NCBI GenBank assembly: GCA_023128635.1
Contig: JAGMDP010000136.1
Location: 1-22,229, forward strand
Origin: Candidatus Heimdallarchaeota archaeon
GTDB taxonomy: Archaea; Asgardarchaeota; Heimdallarchaeia; JABLTI01
DNA: 22,229 nt
Direction: 5' to 3'
A program made the position numbers and the translations under genes. Shown piece after piece: positions 1-6,156 of the stretch (position 1 is the stretch's first letter; every line of letters begins with the position of its first letter). The notes under the pieces were generated by a model, which searched no databases, was not told the origin of the DNA, and saw only the letters and a list, made by a program, of their open reading frames with translations.

Positions 1-398
1 GGTTCACAACACAAAATCATATAATCTGGAAATATCAATTTGGAGTGTTCACGAAAAGGAAGTATGTTACAAGTCATTATCACATACTATTTCTAATAAA
101 AAATCCTAAGAAATACTATTTCAATAAAATAGATCATTATCCTGAAGATGTGTGGGAAATTAAAAGAGAGTATCTCCCCGGTGAAAAAAAGAATTCAACC
201 AAGCTCCCTGATAAGCTTGTTGAAAAATTACTTTTGTATTCCAGTCAAGAGAATGACTTAGTTCTTGATCCCTTTATGGGAAATGGTACAACAGCAGTTG
301 CGTGCATAAAACATAAACGAAACTACCTTGGTTTTGAGATCAATCCAAATGCAAAAGAAATAATTGATGTAAATATTACCAAAGCTCAAGAAAGATAA
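1..398 (+). CDS. Site-specific DNA methyltransferase (N6-adenine/N4-cytosine), C-terminal part
   Basis: Transfers a methyl group from SAM to an exocyclic amino group in DNA. The reading frame (codons from base 3) is open to the left edge, so the N-terminal part lies outside the window. The upstream residues (NHIIWKYQFG) fit the family, so the GTG at 45 is an internal valine and not a start. Visible are the motif X region (KLPDKLVEKLL) and, after it, SAM-binding motif I (DPFMGNGTT), then RNYLGFEIN. Motif I at the C-terminal end fits a beta-class PF01555-type enzyme, in which the catalytic DPPY/SPPY motif comes first; here it would lie beyond the edge. No restriction endonuclease is visible downstream, so it may be an orphan or paired with a gene to the left. 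The family is secure; the target base and sequence are unknown. Confidence 0.9.
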   Translation, partial: FTTQNHIIWKYQFGVFTKRKYVTSHYHILFLIKNPKKYYFNKIDHYPEDVWEIKREYLPGEKKNSTKLPDKLVEKLLLYSSQENDLVLDPFMGNGTTAVACIKHKRNYLGFEINPNAKEIIDVNITKAQER

Positions 399-462
399 AG
401 TTGTAGGTTCACTCACGACTCTGTTTACATCATTGATAGGATTATCCATTATCTCTGTAAAG

Positions 463-505
463 CCTAAGGTAAAGAGCGAACCTAAGTATAGTTCTTATAC
501 CTAAG
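463..505. repeat. Three CCTAAG hexamers in the intergenic region 399-692
   Basis: CCTAAG occurs at 463-468, 481-486 and 500-505, spaced 18 and 19 bases, roughly two helical turns. The last two copies bracket a 5-bp inverted repeat (GTATA 486-490, TATAC 496-500). They lie in the 294-base gap between the methyltransferase and the SRD5A-like gene. No gene or RNA was recognised in this gap. The repeats could be regulator half-sites on one DNA face, or chance in AT-rich sequence. Confidence 0.3.
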
Positions 506-692
506 TAAATGAATTTTCTCAAAGAAATGCCCTCTCTATTGAGATATAGGAAAAGTTTAAAATAAATAATCCGTCAATTATTTCAAAACAGAGATAGTCC
601 AATAAGTGGTTAGGCATTGCTACTTATTAATTGAGCAAAGATATTGTTCACTTTTGTAACTATCTAAACCAACTATAAGGATGTTAACATGA

Positions 693-1520
693 ATGTATAC
701 CGGGTTACTCTTTGCATCTGAACCCTTATTTTACAGTATTTTGTTACTAGTTTCTCTTGGTTTAGCACTGACAATATTCTTAATGCTTTTCTTTATAACA
801 GTAGGATACGGTCGACACAACAAGGAACGCTGGGGACCTCGAGTGAATACTCATCTCGGTTGGTTTGTTATGGAGATCCCTACAATTGTGATTATAGGAT
901 TATGCTTTGTATTTAGTGATAAATGGAAAAGTCCAGTTCATTATGCATTTCTATTTATTTGGTTCCTCCATTATGCCCATAGAGTGTTCATTTATCCCTT
1001 TACAATTAGAAATGGTAAGAAAATGACTCTTACAGTAGTTCTCATGGGTTTTATTTTCAACATCATTAATGCCTATATTCAAGGTCGTTGGTTGTTTACC
1101 TTATCTGATCCAGCCTACTCAGGCAGTCTGTTATTCCCTATCTCTAACATAGATTACTCCTCAGTTAGTTGGTTATATTCCCCACAATTTATTATTGGGA
1201 CACTTCTCTTTTGTTTTGGATTCTTCATCAACAAACAATCGGATCATATTTTGAGGAGCTTAAGAAAACCAGGGCGAGATAATTCCTATTGCATACCAAC
1301 TGGTGGTTTATATAATTGGATTACTTGTCCAAATTACTTGGGTGAAATCATGGAATGGATAGGTTGGGCTGTTCTAACATGGTCAATTGCTGGATTGTAT
1401 TTCACACTGTGGACTATTGCTAATCTTCTCCCGAGAGCAATTTCGCATCATAATTGGTATAAGGAACAATTCGAAGAGTATCCTGAAAAACGGAAAGCAC
1501 TAATTCCCTTTTTGCTGTAA
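693..1520 (+). CDS. Steroid 5-alpha-reductase-like membrane reductase (SRD5A/PF02544 family)
   Basis: Family members use NADPH to reduce a conjugated double bond in 3-oxo-steroids (SRD5A1/2) or polyprenols/polyprenals (SRD5A3). The 275-residue protein has several hydrophobic helices and family landmarks in order: GWFVMEIP (57-63, the acidic residue of the family QE pair kept as E61 but Q replaced by M60), HYAHRVFIYP (93-102), GFFIN..SDHILRSLRKPG (176-194), GGLYNW..CPNYLGEI (204-219) and the C-terminal HHNWY..FEEYP..RKALIPFL. The resemblance to animal and plant SRD5A1/2 is stronger than to bacterial DUF1295 proteins. The ATG at 693 is the first in-frame start; AAGG at 677-680 is a weak ribosome site. 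The substrate in an archaeon is unknown: an isoprenoid lipid or polyprenol is as likely as a sterol. Confidence 0.88.
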   Translation: MYTGLLFASEPLFYSILLLVSLGLALTIFLMLFFITVGYGRHNKERWGPRVNTHLGWFVMEIPTIVIIGLCFVFSDKWKSPVHYAFLFIWFLHYAHRVFIYPFTIRNGKKMTLTVVLMGFIFNIINAYIQGRWLFTLSDPAYSGSLLFPISNIDYSSVSWLYSPQFIIGTLLFCFGFFINKQSDHILRSLRKPGRDNSYCIPTGGLYNWITCPNYLGEIMEWIGWAVLTWSIAGLYFTLWTIANLLPRAISHHNWYKEQFEEYPEKRKALIPFLL

Positions 1521-1550
1521 GAAATAATTTATCTCATTTATTCCTTTTTC

Positions 1551-1559
1551 TTTATATAT
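1551..1559 (+). promoter_or_regulatory. Archaeal TATA box upstream of the 1603 gene
   Basis: TTTATATAT lies about 44 bases before the ATG at 1603. A start of transcription 25-30 bases downstream would leave a short leader that includes the ribosome site AGAGGT (1589-1594). It directly follows a pyrimidine-rich stretch after the SRD5A-like gene that could end the upstream transcript. Confidence 0.5.
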
Positions 1560-1602
1560 GAGAATAATGAAATCATATCGTGATTTCTAGAGGTAATTGG
1601 GT

Positions 1603-2094
1603 ATGTCAACGAAAAAAAGTCCTCGATATCTCGAATTAAGACCATCAGGAATTGGGGGAACCATCATAGTTGCTATTATAGGATTGCTATTGATGACTTT
1701 CTTACTTTATATCGGTTTGATCATGAAATATAAGGCCTTAATGTTAACCATTCCTTTCTCGGTTTTTATTGGTCTGTGGTTATTGCTTTACCTTCCTTAC
1801 AAAATTTATTCCTTCAAGACAAAATCAATTGATATTTTAACATTTACAGATGTAGGTATAATCATTCACAATAAGAAACTTGACATTCTTGAAACCATAA
1901 CTTGGACTGAAATTATTGATATAATAATTACAAAGGTAGATGGTGATAGCAAACCAGAGGAAATTGCGATAATAAGTAACAACCGAGCTGAAAAAATAAA
2001 TCTAAAACTCTACCATACAATCTTTACCTCAACTGAAGCGATCTGGGGAAAGATAGTCAATATATATGAGAAGAACAAACAGATATTAATCTGA
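1603..2094 (+). CDS. Small two-helix membrane protein with a cytosolic beta-rich domain
   Basis: I do not recognise this 163-residue protein. Two hydrophobic helices (about residues 16-40 and 46-65) are followed by a short basic linker and a ~95-residue soluble part rich in alternating beta-strand patterns that ends in an amphipathic helix. That layout (two helices, then a PH-like fold) resembles bacterial PH-domain membrane proteins, but this is only a pattern-level resemblance. The ATG at 1603 is preferred over the in-frame TTG at 1597 because GAGGT (1590-1594) sits 8 bases before it. The gene has its own TATA box. Its neighbours (lipid reductase upstream, cation-transport module downstream) do not fix a function. 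Confidence 0.75.
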   Translation: MSTKKSPRYLELRPSGIGGTIIVAIIGLLLMTFLLYIGLIMKYKALMLTIPFSVFIGLWLLLYLPYKIYSFKTKSIDILTFTDVGIIIHNKKLDILETITWTEIIDIIITKVDGDSKPEEIAIISNNRAEKINLKLYHTIFTSTEAIWGKIVNIYEKNKQILI

Positions 2095-2207
2095 ATCTTG
2101 ATATCTTATCAAGATAGAAGTTACATATCCTATTTAGGAAATGTATTGAAGAAGATGGCAAATAATACTATTATAGTAAGCTCTTCTTTTATTGGAAAAA
2201 GATTTAA

Positions 2208-2226
2208 CTTACTAAATATAAGTAAG
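2208..2226. promoter_or_regulatory. Inverted repeat enclosing a TATA-like element upstream of the PhoU-TrkA_C gene
   Basis: CTTACT (2208-2213) and AGTAAG (2221-2226) flank AAATATA, about 67-85 bases before the ATG at 2293. Nearby, TACTATTATAGTA (2166-2178) is a 13-base odd palindrome, and its arm recurs inverted at 2239-2247 (ATAATAGTA). A dimeric repressor covering the TATA element would fit, but AT-rich DNA makes such repeats common. Confidence 0.3.
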
Positions 2227-2292
2227 AAAAGAAAAGTAATAATAGTACTTTTATCCCATCGTTTCTAAAAACGTTCTTGAAGTTGAAAAAAA

Positions 2293-4359
2293 ATGCCAAA
2301 AGTAACTTACGAGCCCATATCTGCGAAAGATGCTCTCAAGCAGATTAAAGATCTCTGTAGTATAATGGTTGATCTTGCATTTTCTTCTATTATTTATGAA
2401 GATAAAGGACTCGCAGAAGAGGTAAAGGAGCTTAGGGATTTAGCTGTCAAGCTAAATTATTTATTAACTATGTCATTACAAGTCGCAGTTCGCGATGGTC
2501 GAGATGCACAAGCAACTATTCCTTTAGTAGTTCTTGGTCATGCAAGTGTAGACATAGCTAATTCTGCAACTGATATTTCTAATGTTCTTCTAAAAGGATT
2601 CAATGTTCATCAAATCATAAAGGATTTATCTCAAAGAGTTGCACGAGATTTAATGAGAGGAAAAATCTCTGAAGAATCAATTCTAAAAGGCTACGCAATT
2701 AAGGATATTACAGAAAAAATGAATTATTCGGTCACAATTTATGGCTTAAGACAAGACGAGAAATGGATAATAAAACCCGATCAAAGTATTAAGCTAGAAG
2801 CTGATGATCTAATTCTTGCAAGTGGCTCAAGCTCAGGTATTAGTCTTCTAAAATTATTGGTTGGAGGAACTGCGGAAGAAATCAGTCCACCGGAAGAGGA
2901 AGACGAAGATCCAAGTGTTGAATCTTTAGCGGACAATATTGTTGATTATTTAATCGCATTAAAGGATACAAGTGAAGTTATGGTTGACCTTGCATACGGT
3001 GCTGTACTTTATAATAATAAAGAACTAGCTCAACTCGTTACTAATATGGAGAAAAGAGTCGATACCATACGAAACAAAGCAGAAATAGCTGTTTTGCGTT
3101 TAACGAGAAATACCTCTGAAGATATATCAGCTCTTCAAGGTCTTGTTAGAATTATCGAAGCAACTGAAGATATTTCTGATTCAGCTAATCAGATTGCTAA
3201 GACGGTTCTCGCTGAACTCCCTTCACACCCTATTATTGAGCTGGTGGTTGAAGAATCAACTGAGAACATCTTCGAAATGATTGTTGAAGAATCTTCATCA
3301 ATTGTTGATAAAACAGTTCCCGCTGGTAATTATCTTGATGAATTCGGGATAAGGGTATTGGCGATCAAAAGAACTGCTGGTCACTACTTCAAACCAAGAA
3401 GAAGGACCAAGATTCGAGTTGGTGATACAATTATTTTCACAGGATTAAGAGATGCTTGTAATGCGTTCCAACAACGCGAAGAGGAAGCCGTAGAAGAAAA
3501 GGAAGCAGAGATTGAAGCAGCTAAGAAAGCAGCAGAGCTGGTAGTAGATGAGGTTGTTGAAAAAGTCTCCGAAGAAGTTTCAGAGATAACCGCAAAAGAA
3601 GTATCAAAGAAAACAGTAAAAGAAGTTGCGAGTAAAGCAGCGGAAAAAGCAACAGAAAAAGCGTCCAAGAAAGCAGCTTCAGAAGCCGCTGAAGAAGCGG
3701 TTGATACTGTTACAAAGAAAATGACTGATAAGATTGTTTCCGAGGTCGTTAAAGAAACCATGAAGACGAAAAAAGGAGACAAATCTGGACCGAAGAAAGA
3801 AGCAACAAAGAAAGTAGTTCAAGATGCTGCTGAAAATGCTGCTAAAAAAACTGTTGAGGATGCCCGTAAAAAAGTTGAACAAGCTGTAAAAGAAGCAGCA
3901 GAGGATACAATCGAAGAAAAATCTGAAACAGTTATTAAGAAAGTAACAAAGGCTGCAGAGAAAAAAGCAGCAGAAGAAATTGAACCGGTTGTTAAGGATG
4001 CAGTTAAGATTGAAACCGAACGAGCAGCCAAGAAAGCAGCTACTGAAGCAATAAAAGAAACATCTACGATAGATGAACCAGAAAAAATAGTGATTGATGC
4101 TGCTACAGAAGCGGCGAAAGAAGTAGCTGAGAAATCAGCAGAGCGAGTTGTAGAACGCGCAGGTAAAAGAGTAGCTACTAAAGCAGCAGAGGAAGCAGCA
4201 GAGAAAGCAGCCGAAAAAGAAACTAAAAAAGTTGCTAAGAAAGCTGCGAAAGAAGCTGCAGAGGAAGTTGCAGAGGAGGTGTTAGAGAAAGAAGTGAAAG
4301 AAGCCGTACAAAAAGCTGCTGAAGAAGCAGCAAAGAAAGCAACTAAAGAAGAAAAATAG
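2293..4359 (+). CDS. Double PhoU-TrkA_C regulatory protein with a long Ala/Lys/Glu helical tail
   Basis: Probable cytosolic regulator of the cation permeases encoded just downstream. The 688 residues contain a tandem duplication of a PhoU-like helical domain (about 12-110 and 210-308) and a TrkA_C/RCK_C ligand-binding domain (about 127-190 and 325-392). Compare MVDLAFSSIIYEDKGLAEEV with MVDLAYGAVLYNNKELAQLV, and the matching ends DDLILASG and GDTIIFTG. RCK_C domains usually bind ions or nucleotides and gate transport. Residues from about 396 to the end form a low-complexity, charge-balanced Ala-rich helix with a repeat of four residues, not typical of the family. Archaeal PhoU-TrkA_C proteins (COG3273 type) are often near COG1824 permeases, as here. 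The ATG follows an A-rich leader without a clear ribosome site. Confidence 0.85.
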   Translation: MPKVTYEPISAKDALKQIKDLCSIMVDLAFSSIIYEDKGLAEEVKELRDLAVKLNYLLTMSLQVAVRDGRDAQATIPLVVLGHASVDIANSATDISNVLLKGFNVHQIIKDLSQRVARDLMRGKISEESILKGYAIKDITEKMNYSVTIYGLRQDEKWIIKPDQSIKLEADDLILASGSSSGISLLKLLVGGTAEEISPPEEEDEDPSVESLADNIVDYLIALKDTSEVMVDLAYGAVLYNNKELAQLVTNMEKRVDTIRNKAEIAVLRLTRNTSEDISALQGLVRIIEATEDISDSANQIAKTVLAELPSHPIIELVVEESTENIFEMIVEESSSIVDKTVPAGNYLDEFGIRVLAIKRTAGHYFKPRRRTKIRVGDTIIFTGLRDACNAFQQREEEAVEEKEAEIEAAKKAAELVVDEVVEKVSEEVSEITAKEVSKKTVKEVASKAAEKATEKASKKAASEAAEEAVDTVTKKMTDKIVSEVVKETMKTKKGDKSGPKKEATKKVVQDAAENAAKKTVEDARKKVEQAVKEAAEDTIEEKSETVIKKVTKAAEKKAAEEIEPVVKDAVKIETERAAKKAATEAIKETSTIDEPEKIVIDAATEAAKEVAEKSAERVVERAGKRVATKAAEEAAEKAAEKETKKVAKKAAKEAAEEVAEEVLEKEVKEAVQKAAEEAAKKATKEEK
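3478..4356 (+). repeat. Low-complexity tetrad-repeat coding region (Ala/Val-Ala/Val-charged-charged)
   Basis: This encodes the C-terminal ~290 residues of the PhoU-TrkA_C protein. Over long stretches the sequence alternates two small or aliphatic residues with two charged residues, for example AA EK AT EK AS KK AA SE AA EE, and AA EE AA EK AA EK near the end. This gives a period of exactly four. Breaks occur near a Gly/Pro-containing segment (KKGDKSGPKKE, nt about 3769-3801) and near STIDEPEK (nt about 4060-4089). The codons are a degenerate GCA/GAA/AAA mixture, suggesting growth by internal duplication. Confidence 0.75.
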
Positions 4360-4377
4360 GACTAGCTATTGAACATC

Positions 4378-4399
4378 TTGGCTTTTTCTAAAAAGCCAA
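4378..4399 (+). terminator. Strong intergenic hairpin, possible terminator or processing site
   Basis: Arms TTGGCTTTTT (4378-4387) and AAAAAGCCAA (4390-4399) are perfectly complementary over 10 bp around CT. It lies 18 bases after the stop of the PhoU-TrkA_C gene and about 70 bases before the first permease. It could reduce or uncouple downstream expression, or act as a transcript processing signal. It lacks the long T-run usual for archaeal termination. Confidence 0.5.
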
Positions 4400-4469
4400 T
4401 TACACGAAAAAATTAGGATACGTGATTTCGCATGTACAATGAAAATTACCTGGTATATTGGTGAAGTAA

Positions 4470-5855
4470 ATGCCTTCAACGTCGAGCATTGGCAAAAGAA
4501 CTGCCGTGAATTTGTTTTTTGGAATATTTATCCAAGCTATGATAGCACTTGCCTTCGACTCTGGCGGAATTGTTTCAGGTACTATTGCTAATTTAGCAAT
4601 GAATACTCAAATGATAAAATGGATTTTACTACTTTATGGTCCTCTGTTAGCAGCAAGAGGTGATATAGCTGTCCTTGCTGGAAAACTTGGGACTGGTTTG
4701 CATTTAGGAACTGTAAAACCTTCTTTTAGAAAAAATACTCCTGTATACAAGAGTTTGGTTGCATCAACTTTAACAATTGCTATGTTAGATGCATTCTTAG
4801 TCGGTATTGTAACTTATATTATGAATCTTCTAATTTTTCCTGCTGACTTGAAGGTTTATAATCCTACATTCTTTTTTGTAATACCCATACTTGTTATGAC
4901 CGTCGCAGCACTCATATCAACTCAAATAACTAGTGCTGTTTCTTTCTTTACTTATAAAAAAGGATTGAATCCAGATGTTTATGTAGTGCCAGTGATGTCT
5001 ACTGTAAACAATATTCTAATAACAGTAACTTTTGCTGGGATTTTAGCTGCTCTCAGACCATGGGGATGGTCCCAACCCACTATAGAAGTAAATGGGCAAG
5101 AAGTTTTCGCTGTTGCACAAGGTAATGAAATGATTGCAACTTATATTGCAATTATTCCTGCAATATTAGCTCTTGCAGGTACAGTTTATATAATAATGAA
5201 AAACAGAAAAGATTATGAATACAAAAAAATGATGAAAGAAGCGGTTTTTGCAGTTTTTGCTAGTGCCATAATTGGTACAATTACAGGCCTCATCCTCACA
5301 CAAGGTGAGGCAGCTTTAGAAGTATATCCTCAACTGCTGGTTGCTTTCCCCGCACTTATAGGCACTCTGGTTGACCAAAATGCAATCTTTGCGAATATGC
5401 TAATTACGGATTTCTCGGCTGGTTATACGGAACCGAAGATAAAATCATTTAGAAAACCTGAAGTATGGACTAAATTTTTGGGCATTGGAGCTGGTGGAAT
5501 AATAATTACTGCGCTTCTAGGTCTTATTGGAACGTTCATTAAATTTAAAGAAGTTCGAATTATCTCTGAAGAACTTGCTAGACCAATTATTGTTCTAATG
5601 ATATTAGTTATGATCGTAACGATATTGGCAAATATATTAGGTTTCATAATTGTTGGGTCATTAATCTATGTCTTGTCAATCTTTGCGTTTAGAAGAGAAA
5701 TTGATCCAGATAATTTTGCAATACCTCTTACGGCTTGTTTAGCTGATTTAGCGTGTGCTGGATTTATAATGGTATTCTCATTCATAATGCTTCCTGGAGT
5801 AGCAGGAAGTCATGCAGAAGCGTTAACTACAGCGGTTATTGCCTTCATAGGGTAG
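4470..5855 (+). CDS. MgtE/SLC41-like divalent cation permease, two fused MgtE domains (first paralog)
   Basis: Probable Mg2+ or other divalent-cation permease of the cytoplasmic membrane. The 461 residues hold about ten transmembrane helices arranged as two related halves. Half one has GPLLAARGDIAVLAGKLGTG (57-76) and LNPDVYVVP (166-174). Half two has FPALIGTLVDQNAIFAN (293-309) and IDPDNFAIP (411-419). The D/N-P-D-x-x-x-x-P signature and the fused two-domain form match animal SLC41 and archaeal COG1824 proteins. Bacterial MgtE instead has one five-helix domain preceded by N and CBS domains, which are absent here; gating may be supplied by the PhoU-TrkA_C protein upstream. The ATG at 4470 follows GGTGAAGT. 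A second paralog follows after about 300 bases. Substrate and direction are unproven. Confidence 0.85.
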   Translation: MPSTSSIGKRTAVNLFFGIFIQAMIALAFDSGGIVSGTIANLAMNTQMIKWILLLYGPLLAARGDIAVLAGKLGTGLHLGTVKPSFRKNTPVYKSLVASTLTIAMLDAFLVGIVTYIMNLLIFPADLKVYNPTFFFVIPILVMTVAALISTQITSAVSFFTYKKGLNPDVYVVPVMSTVNNILITVTFAGILAALRPWGWSQPTIEVNGQEVFAVAQGNEMIATYIAIIPAILALAGTVYIIMKNRKDYEYKKMMKEAVFAVFASAIIGTITGLILTQGEAALEVYPQLLVAFPALIGTLVDQNAIFANMLITDFSAGYTEPKIKSFRKPEVWTKFLGIGAGGIIITALLGLIGTFIKFKEVRIISEELARPIIVLMILVMIVTILANILGFIIVGSLIYVLSIFAFRREIDPDNFAIPLTACLADLACAGFIMVFSFIMLPGVAGSHAEALTTAVIAFIG

Positions 5856-5900
5856 AAGTTTCTAAAAACTTTAATTTTTAATCTTTTATTGCTATTTTTA

Positions 5901-5920
5901 CTTTCAAAGAATTTTGAAAG
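5901..5920. promoter_or_regulatory. Perfect 8-bp inverted repeat next to a promoter (operator or hairpin)
   Basis: CTTTCAAA (5901-5908) and TTTGAAAG (5913-5920) flank GAAT. It follows a T-rich stretch after the first permease (5865-5900) and sits immediately before the TATA-like element at 5922-5934. It could be a regulator-binding site adjoining the basal promoter or part of the upstream terminator. Confidence 0.5.
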
Positions 5921-5921
5921 A

Positions 5922-5934
5922 TTCATATACTATT
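5922..5934 (+). promoter_or_regulatory. TATA-like element for the second permease transcript
   Basis: TTCATATACTATT would place transcription start near 5953-5960, immediately before the first stem of the hairpin-rich leader and about 200 bases before the GTG at 6157. No better TATA element is seen closer to the gene. Confidence 0.4.
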
Positions 5935-5956
5935 TCAGCATACATTAACTTGTCTA

Positions 5957-6043
5957 GCAACGAGCTTTGAACCTAGTTCTTTTGTTGCACAACTCTCGTT
6001 AAGAGAGGATTTTGCGGTTAAAGATTTCGCACAATAAGCGAAA
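5957..6043 (+). ncRNA. Candidate structured 5' leader RNA upstream of the second cation permease
   Basis: Three consecutive stem-loops can be drawn in 87 bases. The first is GCAAC (5957-5961) with GTTGC (5984-5988), enclosing an inner GAAC-CTA-GTTC hairpin (5969-5979). The second is CTCTC-GTTAA-GAGAG (5993-6007). The third is TTTCGC (6025-6030) with GCGAAA (6038-6043). No coding frame is evident in the 301-base gap 5856-6156. A cis-acting sensor or a small RNA are both possible. I do not recognise a known riboswitch family, and pairing is by eye only. Confidence 0.35.
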
Positions 6044-6156
6044 AATAGAAATAAGATTTAGCTTTCACAACAACAAGATGGAGATAGTATTCCTAAAACT
6101 GGGAAATTTCTCTCTAAACCAGACAAATAAAATAAACTAGAGGAGTGTGAAATTAC

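Noticed and set aside
45..398. Intact 117-residue methyltransferase starting at GTG 45
   Set aside because: The frame continues upstream to the window edge with family-like residues, and the catalytic motif would be missing; it is the 3' part of a longer gene.
258..449. 63-codon minus-strand frame over the methyltransferase 3' end
   Set aside because: It overlaps the conserved motif I coding region of the methyltransferase and shows no family features.
3384..4031. Open frames on the minus strand (132, 70 and 67 codons) opposite the PhoU-TrkA_C tail
   Set aside because: They translate to Ser/Ala/Phe-rich low complexity that is just the complement of the GCA/GAA/AAA repeat coding; no ribosome site and no family match.
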